Assembly: GCF_048213115.1 (NCBI RefSeq)
Contig: NZ_CP172404.1
Span: 1,674,001-1,738,000 of the forward strand
Origin: Niveibacterium terrae
Lineage (GTDB): Bacteria > Pseudomonadota > Gammaproteobacteria > Burkholderiales > Rhodocyclaceae
Reading direction: 5' to 3'
Length of the DNA: 64,000 nt
Position 1 is the first letter of the stretch, and every line of letters starts with the position of its first letter. Of this stretch, positions 44,527 to 54,222 are shown piece after piece. Made by a program: the position numbers and the translations under genes. The notes below the pieces were generated by a model that saw nothing but the letters and a program-made list of their open reading frames with translations, did not search any database and was not told the origin of the DNA.

Positions 44527-45888
44527 TCAGTGAGCCTCGTCTGACGTGTGCGGAGCTTCCTTCGCCGAGGTGTCCGGACTGGCTGCGGGGTCGGCGGAAG
44601 AGGCTTCGTCGCTCTGTGCTTCGCTCTGGGCCGGCTTGGGTCGCGGCTTGGGCGGCGTCACGAGGCGCAGCACGGGTTCCGAACTCGTGGGCAACGGCGT
44701 GGAGGCCAGCGGAGCGGACTGGGCGACGGGCGCCGTCGACTGGGCCGGAGCGGGCTCGGGAAGCGTTTCGGGGGTGCCTCCTGAGAGCATCAGCCAGGCT
44801 CCCGCGCCGACTGCGATCAGCGCAGCGAGCACTCCGAGGAAGAGCGCCGAGAGCGGAACTGCGCGCACCTCGCCGAGAACGGCGGGCAGTTTATCGAGCC
44901 CTGGCTTGAGCCCGGTGAGCTGATCCGCTTCAGAAATAGGCGGCGTTTCGTTGTCGAGCGCAGGGTCGGCGAGCGGAACGGGCAGCCTGGCCAGGTGCAG
45001 TGCGGAGCGGATCGCGTCCGCATCGCGCTGCACCGCGAGGCGGTCGAGGCGGGGCGAGAACTCGTTCCAGGTCAACACGCCGGCCATCGTCGGCAACAAC
45101 GAGAGTTCGGCCAGCAGCACCGCGGCGACGACATCCAGTCCCAGAACCGCACCATGCAACGCGGCTGGCGTCGCCGCATGCAGGTTCAGAAAGCCGCTTC
45201 CCGCAAAACCGCCCAGCGCGCCGAGAACCAGGGAGACGAGCAGCGCGAAAGCGAGGCCTAGCGCGAGCGCAAGCAGAGCGGCGACGGTTAGCGCGCGGCC
45301 GAGATTTTCGGCGAGCCGGGTGAGGAGCGCGCGGCGGCAACCGCGCAGCAAGGCCAGCGCTGCGCAGTGGGCGGCGATTGCGTCCAGCCCGCTCCAGGTC
45401 GCAGCTGCCGCGATTAACCACCAGACGCCCAGAACGAGCACTGTCGCGGCGATCAGAACCGCCATCGCCGGAATGCCGACCGCGAATAGCCCCGCCCCGA
45501 CGTAGGGCAGGCGGCAGAGCGCGAGCAGGATGCCGCAGGCGACGATGACCAGGATTGCTGTTGCGGCCAGGGGCAGCGCGACGCCGAACACGGAGGGAAG
45601 AGCCTTGCGGCAGCGCATGATCGTGTCGCGGCGGCTCTCCGGCGTGCCGCGCCTGGCCTGTGCGTTCAGGCTGAGGCCGGCCGCCGCGGCGCCACAGAGG
45701 GCGAAGGTCAGCGAAACGAGCTTGGCGGGCAGCGCGATCCATGAAGGAGCGAGGTTCGCGGCCCACCAGAACAGTGCCGCCAGAGTCGCGGCGATCGCGA
45801 TCAGAGTCTGGGCCTGATGGTTGAAGAGGACTTCATGGACTCGGGACGACGAAAAAGTTTCGGAATCTGCTTGAGGGGGCAAAGACAT
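44527..45888 (-). CDS. Polytopic membrane protein of unknown function
   Basis: 453 residues from ATG 45888 (MSLPPQADSETF). A TTG at 45984 with GGAGGGGG upstream is an alternative start. About eight Ala/Leu-rich transmembrane segments (around 38-300), a soluble stretch (about 275-325), one more hydrophobic segment (near 345-365) and a Pro/Ala/Ser-rich tail (about 370-453) ending TSAKEAPHTSDEAH. No family recognised. It is transcribed in the same direction as the receiver gene upstream. Confidence 0.6.
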   Translation of the reverse strand: MSLPPQADSETFSSSRVHEVLFNHQAQTLIAIAATLAALFWWAANLAPSWIALPAKLVSLTFALCGAAAAGLSLNAQARRGTPESRRDTIMRCRKALPSVFGVALPLAATAILVIVACGILLALCRLPYVGAGLFAVGIPAMAVLIAATVLVLGVWWLIAAAATWSGLDAIAAHCAALALLRGCRRALLTRLAENLGRALTVAALLALALGLAFALLVSLVLGALGGFAGSGFLNLHAATPAALHGAVLGLDVVAAVLLAELSLLPTMAGVLTWNEFSPRLDRLAVQRDADAIRSALHLARLPVPLADPALDNETPPISEADQLTGLKPGLDKLPAVLGEVRAVPLSALFLGVLAALIAVGAGAWLMLSGGTPETLPEPAPAQSTAPVAQSAPLASTPLPTSSEPVLRLVTPPKPRPKPAQSEAQSDEASSADPAASPDTSAKEAPHTSDEAH

Positions 45889-45999
45889 AAGGTGTCTGCT
45901 TTTGAAAGGGAGGTGCCCGCGCTTGCCGCGACGGGCCGGAGATGAGCCAGACGCGAGCATCCGCCTACCGCCCTGCGAGATCAAGTCCCCCTCCCGGGC

Positions 46000-46542
46000 T
46001 CAGTCCGGATCGTCGTCGAGCAATACTTCGCCATTTGGCCCCCATTTGACGCGGGTGATCCCGGGCGTTTGACGCTCGAGTTCGCGGCGCGCTTCTTCTT
46101 CGGCGCTGATTACACCCGATTGCAGGCGCTGGGCGTCAGCGAAACGGCGCTCTTCGATCTGTTCTGCGTGGTGTCTGAAAGCCTCCGCGAGCGCACCGAT
46201 GAGCGTGTCTTCATCCCAGGGCTTGGGCAGGAAGCGGTGGATCCTGGCGTCGTTGATCGCGCGGACGAGGGCGCCCATGTCGGCCTGCGCCGACAGGATC
46301 AGGCGCACGCAGTCCGGCTGCTCGGCGAGCGCATGGCTGAGTACGCTGACTCCGTCCGCATCGGGCATCCGGAAGTCGGACATCACGACATCGAAGGGCG
46401 CTTCGGTGAGCCGGGCCATCGCGGCTCGGGGATCGGTGAAGCATTCGAACTCCAGCGGAGCGAGCTCTGGCGCGCGTTCGAGAACGCGGCGCAGCGCACG
46501 CAACACGTTCTCTTCGTCATCAACCATCATCAGTCTGTTCAT
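46000..46542 (-). CDS. Receiver-domain protein (single REC)
   Basis: 180 residues. Receiver domain (about 1-125): acidic pair DDEE near 8-11, phosphoacceptor in VVMSDFRMPDADG (about Asp56), Ser at LILSAQADM, and conserved Lys in FLPKPWDED. No output domain, only a charged tail ending TPGITRVKWGPNGEVLL. It overlaps the HD-GYP gene stop (4 bases) and is the last gene of the signalling cluster; probably a phosphate sink or a regulator acting by protein contact. Confidence 0.85.
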   Translation of the reverse strand: MNRLMMVDDEENVLRALRRVLERAPELAPLEFECFTDPRAAMARLTEAPFDVVMSDFRMPDADGVSVLSHALAEQPDCVRLILSAQADMGALVRAINDARIHRFLPKPWDEDTLIGALAEAFRHHAEQIEERRFADAQRLQSGVISAEEEARRELERQTPGITRVKWGPNGEVLLDDDPD

Positions 46543-47834
46543 GATCCCCTCCGGTCGCTCCGAACGTAGAGACTCAGGCGAAAGTCCTCTTTTTCTTCGT
46601 AATCGCGGATCTGGCGAACCAAGCTTTCATCGATCAGATAGTCGGTCGTCAGCAACAGAACTCCGTCACGCCCGATCAGGTCGCGGGCGAGCACCATGCC
46701 CGGGACGAGCTTGTTCGGGCTGATATGGATTTCGTCCACCGCTTCGCGGACAGGTGCGTGCATCTGCTCGGCGAGCGCGGCGACGACGGCGGGATCGTAG
46801 CGTGAGCCGCGGCCGCTGAGGATCAGCTTCAGCGCATCGTCCGCCGAATGGCGGGTGCCGGTGATCAGTCCCAATTCAAAAGAATCCAGATCGTTCGCGG
46901 CAGCGAGGATGCGTGCGCCGAGCGGGATCTCCATGCCCGAGAGGCCATCGGGGAAACCCTGTCCGTCGAAGCGCTCGTGATGGAGCCGGACCAGACGGGC
47001 GACCTCGCGCAGATCTTCGAGTGCCATCAGCGAGGTTTGGCCTTGGCTTGCATGCTTGCGCCAGGCGCCGAGTTTGTCGCCGCTCATCCGGTTGACCGGC
47101 GTCGTGATCAAATCGTCGCTCAAACCAATTTTGCCGATGTCGTGGAGCAGACCCGCTACGAAGACATCCTGGGTCTCGCGGCCGTTCATGCCCATCTTCT
47201 GGGCGATCTTGCGCGCGGTCGCGGCAACCCGCCGGGAATGACCGGCAAGCGCGGGATGGCGCATCTCGATCAGGCTCGCAAAGATCTGCACCGAAGTCAG
47301 AAAGTTGCATTTGAGCCGCTCATTGGCCTGAGCCAGCTCAGCCGTGCGTTCGCGAACCTTGTCTTCGAGCGAGGCGTTGAGCGTTTTGAGCTCTTCGTTC
47401 TGGGTCCGAGTCAGCGCTTCGAGGCGGGCCTTTTCCCGCTCCAGCGACTTGCGTTCGAGCGCCGAGGCGAGCACTTCGAGGATCTCTCCGTCGTCCCAGG
47501 GCTTGGACAGATAGCGATAGATCTCGCCGCGGTTGATCGCGTCTATCGTCGAGCTCATGTCGGCATAGCCGGTCAGCAGGATGCGGATCACGTCGGGGTG
47601 GCGCTGCCGCACGGCGGCGAGGAACTGGGCGCCGTCCATGTTCGGCATCCGCATGTCCGAGATAACCAGATCGATGGCCTCCTGTGCGAGCACTTCTAGA
47701 GCTTCTGTGCCGCTCGTCGCAACCCGAACCTGATAGCCGCCCGGGCGCAATGCCCGCCTCAGCGCCGAGAGGATGTTCGGTTCGTCGTCGACGCAGAGGA
47801 TGTTGAACGGAGCGGACGCTGCACTTTCAGGCAT
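46539..47834 (-). CDS. Response regulator with HD-GYP output
   Basis: 431 residues from ATG 47834 (MPESAASAPFNIL), after GAGGAG; the longer frame lies within the upstream kinase gene. REC domain (about 10-125) with Asp60 in VISDMRMPNMDG; coiled linker (125-175); HD-GYP (about 180-360) with HDIGKIG at 231 and HHERFDGQGFPDG at 285. The GYP triplet is GFP here, which is tolerated. A further 65-residue C-terminal region follows. RpfG-like phosphodiesterase that breaks down cyclic-di-GMP on phosphorylation, presumably by one of the adjacent kinases. Confidence 0.9.
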   Translation of the reverse strand: MPESAASAPFNILCVDDEPNILSALRRALRPGGYQVRVATSGTEALEVLAQEAIDLVISDMRMPNMDGAQFLAAVRQRHPDVIRILLTGYADMSSTIDAINRGEIYRYLSKPWDDGEILEVLASALERKSLEREKARLEALTRTQNEELKTLNASLEDKVRERTAELAQANERLKCNFLTSVQIFASLIEMRHPALAGHSRRVAATARKIAQKMGMNGRETQDVFVAGLLHDIGKIGLSDDLITTPVNRMSGDKLGAWRKHASQGQTSLMALEDLREVARLVRLHHERFDGQGFPDGLSGMEIPLGARILAAANDLDSFELGLITGTRHSADDALKLILSGRGSRYDPAVVAALAEQMHAPVREAVDEIHISPNKLVPGMVLARDLIGRDGVLLLTTDYLIDESLVRQIRDYEEKEDFRLSLYVRSDRRGS

Positions 47835-48924
47835 CGTGGGGCTCCTCGTGGTGATGGTGGATGGGCAGCGAGACGCGGAAAGTGCTGCCCAGGCCTTCCT
47901 GGCTCGTGACCTCGATCTGACCGTCGTGTTTGCGGATGATCCCGTAGGCGAGCGAGAGTCCCAAACCTGTGCCCTTGCCGATCGGTTTGGTCGTATAGAA
48001 AGGGTCGAAGATGCGGTCGCGGATTCCCTCAGGAATTCCGCATCCATTGTCGGCGATTTCGACCCAGACCGACTTCTCGTCACTTCCCGTGCACACCCGG
48101 ATCGTGCCCCGGCGATCCTCCCTCATCGCATGGGCGGCATTGACCAGCAGGTTCATGAATACCTGATTGAGCTGGGAGGGCAGGCATTCGATCTGTGGCA
48201 GTTCGCCGAACTCGCGGATCACGTCGGCCCGGTATTTGATCTCGTTGTTGACGATGTTCAGCGTCGATTCGATGCCGTGATGCAGATCTGCCCACTGCCA
48301 TTCCTCGTTGCTGTCGGTGCGCGAGAAATCCTTCAGATCCTGAACGATCTTGCGTACCCGCTCTATCCCCTCGGTGGATTCCCGAGTCAGCGATGTGATG
48401 TCCTCGCGCAGATAGTCGTAATCGATCTCTTGTGCCAGCGCTGCGAGCTCGCTGCGTTCGTTCTCGGGCAGCCCGGCGCTGTGTTCGATATGGGCGTCGA
48501 GCAGGCGGATCAGATCCTTGACGTAGTTGCTGAGCGAGCCGATGTTCGAATACACATAGCCGATCGGATTGTTGATCTCGTGCGCGACGCCCGCAGCGAG
48601 CTGACCGATCGACGCGAGTTTTTCGGAGAGCAGCAGCCGGTTGTGGGCCTGCTCGACTTCCTGGATCAGATTCGCTTGCTCGGCTTTTTCCCTGAGCAGC
48701 TCGGCTTCGGTCTGGCGGTGGCTCTGCAGTTCGAGGCGCAGCGCCGCATTGCGCTCATTGAGCTCCTGGTTGATCTGCTCGATCGCGCGTTCGTTGAGCT
48801 GCGCATCCTCCTCGAAGTGGCGGTAGCTCTGTTCCACCGCATTCAGAAAGGTCTGTAGCCTGGGCTGGCGCAGATCCCCCTCCTGGAGGTGCTTTTCGAT
48901 CTGATGGGTCAGCAGCGGATGCAT
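47827..48924 (-). CDS. Histidine kinase with N-terminal coiled coil
   Basis: 365 residues. N-terminal module MHPLLTHQIEKHLQEGDL ... LNAVEQSYRHFEEDAQLNERA (about 1-62), then a coiled coil, HisKA with His115 (LAAGVAHEINNPIGYV) and HATPase with QVFMNLLVNAAHAM, EIADNGCGIP and GKGTGLGLSLAYGI. No transmembrane segment, so it senses a cytosolic partner. The N-terminal module is the same as the stand-alone protein at 54223. It overlaps the HD-GYP gene by 8 bases. Confidence 0.92.
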   Translation of the reverse strand: MHPLLTHQIEKHLQEGDLRQPRLQTFLNAVEQSYRHFEEDAQLNERAIEQINQELNERNAALRLELQSHRQTEAELLREKAEQANLIQEVEQAHNRLLLSEKLASIGQLAAGVAHEINNPIGYVYSNIGSLSNYVKDLIRLLDAHIEHSAGLPENERSELAALAQEIDYDYLREDITSLTRESTEGIERVRKIVQDLKDFSRTDSNEEWQWADLHHGIESTLNIVNNEIKYRADVIREFGELPQIECLPSQLNQVFMNLLVNAAHAMREDRRGTIRVCTGSDEKSVWVEIADNGCGIPEGIRDRIFDPFYTTKPIGKGTGLGLSLAYGIIRKHDGQIEVTSQEGLGSTFRVSLPIHHHHEEPHDA

Positions 48925-48978
48925 GGTGCGAAGCTCCTCAGGCGCCAGCGGGCTGACGTGAAGTGCACAGCGTTGTTT

Positions 48979-50802
48979 TCATTGCTTCACCTCTTCGGGT
49001 GAGCTGGCGGCATGATGGACGGGCAGGATGATCCGAAAAGTGCTGCCGCGCCCCGGTTCGCTGTCCAGCTCGATGCGACCGTTGTGCTTCTTGATGATGC
49101 CGTAGGCGAGCGAGAGTCCCAGCCCGGTTCCCTTGCCGATCGGCTTGGTCGTGAAGAAGGGGTCGAAGATGCGGTCGCGGATTTCGGCCGGGATGCCCGA
49201 GCCGTTGTCGGCGATCTCGACCCAGACGCTCTGGGCATCAACGCAGATACCGGTGCGCAGCGTGATCTTCCCGCGCATCTCGCCCATCGCATGGGCGGCG
49301 TTGACCATCAGGTTCATGAAGACCTGGTTGAGCTGAGAGGGCAGGCATTCGACCTGGGGCAGCTCCCCGTATTCCTTTTCGACATCCGCCCGGTACTTGA
49401 TCTCGTTGAATGCGATGTTCAGCGTCGAGTCGAGACCCTGGTGCAGATCCGAGAACTGCCATTCCTGGCTGGAGTCGACGCGGGAGAAATCCTTCAGATC
49501 CTGGACGATCTTGCGCACCCGCGTGACGCCTTCCCGGCACTCGCCAAGCAGCGACGGGATGTCCTCGCGCAGGAAGTTCAGATCCATTTTTTGGCGCAGC
49601 GCGCGGGCTTGCGCGATTGACTCCGGGGTGGCTGCCTCTGCATCGACGTAGGCGTCGAGCAGCGAGAAAAGATCGCTCAGGTATTGTTCAAGCGAGCCGA
49701 GGTTCGAATGCACATAGCCGATCGGATTGTTGATCTCGTGCGCGACGCCGGCCGCGAGCTGGCCGATCGACGCGAGCTTTTCGCTCTGCACGAGCTGCTG
49801 CTGGGTGTCCTTGAGTTTGGTGTTCAGGTCAGTCACTTCGGCATAGTGCTGGCGCAGCTCACTCTCGACCTGCTCGCGGCGCGTGATGTCCGCTTCGAGC
49901 GCCTGTTTGGTCGCTTCGAGCTGGGCGGTGCGCGCCTTCACCAGGCTTTCGAGCTCGCTCTGTTGATGGCGCAAAGCCACTTCGGCGCGTTTGACCGAGG
50001 TGATGTCCACCATCGTCTGGGTCGCGCCGATGATGCGCGACTGGGCATTGCGGATCGGCGAGGCCGTGAACCAGATCCAGCGCTCCTGCCCCCCTATGCT
50101 GCTGAAATACGATTCGCCCTCGATTCCGTCCGCGATCACCGGCGAGAGGCGGACCGTCGCGCCGTAAATCTTCCGCGCTTCCTCGATGTCCCGGCCGTCG
50201 ATGACGAGGTCGGCGAGCACGGGATGGTCTGGCTGATCCTTGTAGAAGACCCGGCCCGGGTTGCGGGTGCCGACCATCGCACTGGCTGGCGCTCCGCTGA
50301 TCGCTTCGCAGGCCTTGTTCCAGTGGATCACGACATGGTCGGCGTCGAGCAGGAAGCTGGGCACGGGGTTGCCGTCGAGCAGGCCGCGCAGGGTCCGGCG
50401 CATTTCGGTCAGCGCCGCGGGAACGTCGCTGCCATGGATCACAACCTCCTGCAATGTGATCAGCCGCGTGCTGACTGGCCAGCCTTCGAGGATCGCCGCG
50501 CTCGCGCGAAGCTTGCGAGAGCTGCCGTCGGCGGCATTGCCCAGGCTCAGTGTGATCGCTGGAGTGCTGACCGGGTCATCCTTGATTGCGGTGAGCCACT
50601 CTTCCCAAGACTGTTGTTCAGTCTGAGGCAGAAGAGATGCAAAAATCCGGCCGACCAGTGGGGGCGTTGGCGCAACGTCGAGCAAGCTCAGGCAAGCCTG
50701 GTTGGCGCGAACGATCACGCGGCCGTGGAGGACGACCGCTCCGATTCCGAGGCGATCGAGTGTCTCTTCCGGGAGAAAGAGTGGGCGGGGAGATGGGGTC
50801 AT
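48979..50802 (-). CDS. PAS-domain histidine kinase
   Basis: 607 residues, soluble. A degenerate PAS (about 10-120), a second PAS with its PAC segment (about 135-272), a coiled coil (275-340), HisKA with His355 (LAAGVAHEINNPIGYV) and HATPase with QVFMNLMVNAAHAM and GKGTGLGLSLAYGI. The kinase core is very close to that of the 47827-48924 kinase, pointing to an old duplication. ATGA-type overlap with the HDOD gene upstream. Confidence 0.92.
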   Translation of the reverse strand: MTPSPRPLFLPEETLDRLGIGAVVLHGRVIVRANQACLSLLDVAPTPPLVGRIFASLLPQTEQQSWEEWLTAIKDDPVSTPAITLSLGNAADGSSRKLRASAAILEGWPVSTRLITLQEVVIHGSDVPAALTEMRRTLRGLLDGNPVPSFLLDADHVVIHWNKACEAISGAPASAMVGTRNPGRVFYKDQPDHPVLADLVIDGRDIEEARKIYGATVRLSPVIADGIEGESYFSSIGGQERWIWFTASPIRNAQSRIIGATQTMVDITSVKRAEVALRHQQSELESLVKARTAQLEATKQALEADITRREQVESELRQHYAEVTDLNTKLKDTQQQLVQSEKLASIGQLAAGVAHEINNPIGYVHSNLGSLEQYLSDLFSLLDAYVDAEAATPESIAQARALRQKMDLNFLREDIPSLLGECREGVTRVRKIVQDLKDFSRVDSSQEWQFSDLHQGLDSTLNIAFNEIKYRADVEKEYGELPQVECLPSQLNQVFMNLMVNAAHAMGEMRGKITLRTGICVDAQSVWVEIADNGSGIPAEIRDRIFDPFFTTKPIGKGTGLGLSLAYGIIKKHNGRIELDSEPGRGSTFRIILPVHHAASSPEEVKQ

Positions 50803-51662
50803 GCGTCAGACCTCCTGCTCGCTTCCGGATTCCTCCCGCCACGGATCTGAACCTCTCTGATCGCATGAGTGGCCCGGGAGAGCTCTTCGGGGTCAGCCGC
50901 CAGTTCCCGCCAAGCCATCGGATCGATCGGCGCAATCATGCTTTCGCCGTCGACAACGAAAGCCATCGCGCAGGCCAGAATGTCGGCCACGTGGACGATC
51001 AGGGTCAGGGTCTGGTCGTGTCTGACAGGTGGGTGGTGGCTGGCGATTGCCTGGCTCAATGTCTCCGGGAAATGCCAGTGGCGGGCCAGAGCTGCACCCA
51101 GCTCGGTGTGCGTGGGCAGGCCCAGAGCGGTCTCGGCCTGGCTCCAGTCGCAGTGCTCCCGTTTGCTGTATGCAATGATTGCGGCAGCATCCTCCGGGGT
51201 CAGCGACAGGCAGGCGATCTTGCCCAGGTCGTGCAACAGTCCTGCGAGGAAGGCCTTGTCAGCCAGTGCGGGTGACCCCTTGCACAGTGCGCGTGCAGCA
51301 ACGGCGGTCTCGTAAGCGTGGTTCCAGAAAGCGTCGGTCTCGAAGCCGTGAACAGGGTTGATGGCGAGACGCTGACGCAGTTCGGAGGCGAGCACCATCG
51401 AGCGCAGACCGCAAAAGCCGATCACGGTCAGCGCGTCGCGGACCGTTCCGATCTTGCCGCGCATACCGAAGAACGGGGAGTTGGCCAGACGCAGGGTCTG
51501 GCTGACGATCGCCTGATCGCGTTCGATCAGACGGACGAGGCGGGTCAGACTCACATCTTCATCGTCGATCGATACGATCAGCTCGGCAATGACTGATGAC
51601 AGCGCTGGCAGTGCGCGGATGCGCTCAAACTGGGGGCCCTCCGCTGCGGACTTCTCAGTCAT
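50799..51662 (-). CDS. HDOD-domain signalling protein
   Basis: 287 residues. HDOD domain (about 15-215): LPALSSVIAELIVSIDDEDV, LRLANSPFFG, and HDLGKIA at 144-150. HDOD proteins are non-enzymatic or unproven relatives of HD phosphohydrolases that act in phosphorelay and c-di-GMP networks. The HD pair is still present. Overlaps the 54-residue gene upstream by 8 bases and the PAS kinase gene downstream by 4. Confidence 0.9.
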   Translation of the reverse strand: MTEKSAAEGPQFERIRALPALSSVIAELIVSIDDEDVSLTRLVRLIERDQAIVSQTLRLANSPFFGMRGKIGTVRDALTVIGFCGLRSMVLASELRQRLAINPVHGFETDAFWNHAYETAVAARALCKGSPALADKAFLAGLLHDLGKIACLSLTPEDAAAIIAYSKREHCDWSQAETALGLPTHTELGAALARHWHFPETLSQAIASHHPPVRHDQTLTLIVHVADILACAMAFVVDGESMIAPIDPMAWRELAADPEELSRATHAIREVQIRGGRNPEASRRSDA

Positions 51663-51819
51663 CGCGAAGCTCCCTGAAGGCTTCGAGAACCGCCTCGATG
51701 ATCAGGCTGGCCGCGGGCAGATCCTGTTGTGTGCCAAACCGGCTCAGCAGGTTCTGACGGATCGCCTCGAGGTCGGCAAGCTCGGCATCCGGTCTCCTGA
51801 TCTCTGTTGCATCGGTCAT
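51655..51819 (-). CDS. 54-residue protein in signalling operon
   Basis: Start MTDATEIRRPDAELAD. Its ATG overlaps the stop of the REC-PAS gene (ATGA), and its own end overlaps the HDOD gene start, so it is almost certainly translated by coupling. Wholly helical (LEAIRQNLLSRFGTQQ ... IIEAVLEAFRELRDD), acidic, no membrane part. No family recognised; a small adaptor is the likeliest role. Confidence 0.6.
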   Translation of the reverse strand: MTDATEIRRPDAELADLEAIRQNLLSRFGTQQDLPAASLIIEAVLEAFRELRDD

Positions 51820-52964
51820 GATGGGCTGTCCATTTCGAGAAGAGTCAGCACTCTGCCGTTGGCTGCTGCGCCATGGCCGATCGACCGGCACAGCACCCGG
51901 AACTGCCTTCCGCTGTGCGTGAGTTCGACACATTGAAAGTCGTCGCATTTCAATACCTCAGTGAGTCCGGAGGGCAGGCACTCCGAACTCTGTGCCCCCA
52001 TCAAGCCAGGACCGAGTAACTGTTCCGCCGCATCATTGACGATCACGATCATGCCTTCGTTGTCGATTCCGAGCACCGGGACGGGCAGGGCCGAGAAGAC
52101 GGCGTGCGTTGCTTCCAGGATGGCCTGACCGGTTGCCATCTGGCTTTCGCGCTCGGCCAGCAACGCGGTCAGGCGGGCATTGACACGGATCTGTTCCTCG
52201 TTCGCCTGGGTCAACGCCTTCTGCAAGCGGCGAGTCTGGTCGGCGCTCTGCTTGCGCGTGAAGGCTTCCTTGATCGTCGCCTGAAGCGCCGTGTCGTCCC
52301 AGGGTTTCGTGATGAACTTGAAGACAGCGCCTTCATTGATTGCGTCCGATATCGAGCTCAGATCCGTATATCCGGACAGCGAGATTCTTACCGTCTGTGG
52401 CCAGCGCTGCCTCGCGCGGCGCAGGAATTCAACGCCGGTCATGTTCGGCATGCGCTGGTCGGAGATGATGATGTCGACCGCCTCGCGCTCGAGAATTTCC
52501 AGCCCTTCCGCGCCGCTGCCCGCGGTCAGGATGCGGTGTCCGCTGCGCCGCAAGGATCGACGCAAGGCGCTGAGGATGTTCGGCTCGTCGTCGACCAGCA
52601 GCAGGGTTCCGGTTTCGGTCTGTGCGTCGACGCTGGGTGAAGCGTCCGCTTCGAATTCAGGTCTGAGCTCGGCAACTTTGAGTCCCGTGCTGACCTCGGG
52701 CAGAGGGTGAAGGGAAAGAGTCCAGCGGCGCGGATCCAGATGCGCGTTTTCGACGGAGATGGCGTGCAGACCCGGATTCAGATCCGGGCCATGGCACTGT
52801 TCAAGGAATTCCGGAAGGCTCAGCGCGGATTCGGCTTCGCCGGGCCTGCTCCAGCCATGAGCACTGTGAATGACGTTCTGCCAAGCTGGAGAACTCCAGA
52901 GCGTGGTGCCGTCTTCGGTGATCACCGCCGTGGCGGTGGATAGAATCTCCCGGTACGCTTCCAT
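51816..52964 (-). CDS. Receiver protein with flanking PAS-like domains
   Basis: 382 residues from ATG 52964 (MEAYREILSTATAV); the frame extends 18 residues to a TTG with no better site. A PAS-like N terminus (about 1-100), REC (about 118-235) with Asp169 in IIISDQRMPNMTG and Lys in FITKPWDD, a coiled coil (240-285) and a C-terminal PAS-like domain (about 290-380, VPVLGIDNEGMIVIVNDAA). It has no kinase or DNA-binding output, so it probably relays signals by contact inside this cluster. Confidence 0.82.
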   Translation of the reverse strand: MEAYREILSTATAVITEDGTTLWSSPAWQNVIHSAHGWSRPGEAESALSLPEFLEQCHGPDLNPGLHAISVENAHLDPRRWTLSLHPLPEVSTGLKVAELRPEFEADASPSVDAQTETGTLLLVDDEPNILSALRRSLRRSGHRILTAGSGAEGLEILEREAVDIIISDQRMPNMTGVEFLRRARQRWPQTVRISLSGYTDLSSISDAINEGAVFKFITKPWDDTALQATIKEAFTRKQSADQTRRLQKALTQANEEQIRVNARLTALLAERESQMATGQAILEATHAVFSALPVPVLGIDNEGMIVIVNDAAEQLLGPGLMGAQSSECLPSGLTEVLKCDDFQCVELTHSGRQFRVLCRSIGHGAAANGRVLTLLEMDSPS

Positions 52965-53079
52965 ACGCTTGCCCCCGCGTTGTTCGCCCCGCCCAGCATG
53001 AAGATCTTCCACTACCAAGGCTTAACGTCAGGGGCGGTGAATCCTTGAGGATTTCGCGGGAGGCAAGTCGTCCCGGGGC

Positions 53080-54081
53080 TTATTCCGCGAGGAACTGGAA
53101 GCGGATGAAGTGGCGATAGACAGTTCCGGGGCGAAGGATGCAGGCTTCGGCAGCGGCCCGGTTCGGCGCGTCGGGCGGAAAACCCGGTTCCAGGGCCAGA
53201 CCCGCGTAGCGCCCATAGGATCCGTCTCGCGCCGGAGTGCCGTCGAGGTAGTTGCCGCTGTAGAACTGCAGCGCCGGATGGTCTGTGAAGAGGCGCATCG
53301 ACAGGCGGGTGTCTGCCGAGCGCACTTCGGCGGCCGCTTCGCAGCCCGTCCGGCTCCCTTCGTCGAGCAGGAAGCTGTGGTCGTAACCCCGCGCGATCTT
53401 CTGTTGCTCGTCGGCGAGCAGCCGGCTGCCGATCGTTTGGGCCTTGAGGAAGTCGAAGCTCGTGCCCGTGACCGGAGCCGGCGCTGCGAGCGGGATCAGA
53501 TCGGCATCGACCGGAAGATAGCGGGAGGCGGCCAGACGCAGCGAATGGCCCAGCACGTCGCCGTCGCCGTCGAGGTTGAAATAGGCGTGATTGGTCAGGC
53601 TGAGCGGGCAGGGGGCGTCGACTTCGGCGCGGTACTCCAGCGTGACCGAGTCCTCTTCGAGCCGGTAGAGCGCGCTGACCCTGGCCTGGCCCGGAAAGCC
53701 CTGATCGCCGGCCGGCGAGTCCAGCGTGAAGGTGATGCTGTCCGCGGTGATCTCGCCTACGCTCCACCTGCGGCGGTCGAAACCGTCCGGGCCGCCATGA
53801 AGGCAGTGCTTGCCCTGGCTCGGGGTCAGCGAGTGCTCCTGTCCGTCGAGCGAGAAGCGCGAGCCCGCGATCCGGTTCGCATAGCGACCGATCGTGGCGC
53901 CCAGAAAGGATTTCTGAACCAGATAGTCCTCGGGCGTGCGGCAACCGAGCAGCACTTCACGTCGGCTGCCATCGGCGAGCGGAACGAGGCAGGAAAGCCA
54001 GGTCGCGCCCTGGTCCATCAGGCGGATCTCAAGGCCGCGAGCATTGCTCAGGGTGAAAATGCGGGGCGGGGTCGTGCTCAT
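53080..54081 (-). CDS. galM: Aldose 1-epimerase (mutarotase)
   Basis: 333 residues from ATG 54081, with GGAGA upstream. Interconverts alpha and beta anomers of galactose and glucose. Motifs IGRYANRIAGSRF, LHGGPDGFDRRRW (catalytic His), LTNHAYFNL (second His) and the C-terminal LALEPGFPPDAPNRA containing the active-site Glu. It sits inside an otherwise signalling-only gene series. No galactose operon genes are near. Confidence 0.93.
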   Translation of the reverse strand: MSTTPPRIFTLSNARGLEIRLMDQGATWLSCLVPLADGSRREVLLGCRTPEDYLVQKSFLGATIGRYANRIAGSRFSLDGQEHSLTPSQGKHCLHGGPDGFDRRRWSVGEITADSITFTLDSPAGDQGFPGQARVSALYRLEEDSVTLEYRAEVDAPCPLSLTNHAYFNLDGDGDVLGHSLRLAASRYLPVDADLIPLAAPAPVTGTSFDFLKAQTIGSRLLADEQQKIARGYDHSFLLDEGSRTGCEAAAEVRSADTRLSMRLFTDHPALQFYSGNYLDGTPARDGSYGRYAGLALEPGFPPDAPNRAAAEACILRPGTVYRHFIRFQFLAE

Positions 54082-54222
54082 GATGTCTCCGTGTCTGTTT
54101 TTAGGCTTCGCGCCATCCCGGGGGAGCGCGTGCCCGCTCATTCTAATTCGGAGATCGTCACGATGCGCAGGCGCAGAATGGACGCCAGCGCTCAGTTTCT
54201 GCACTGATCAGTCAGGGGGAGC

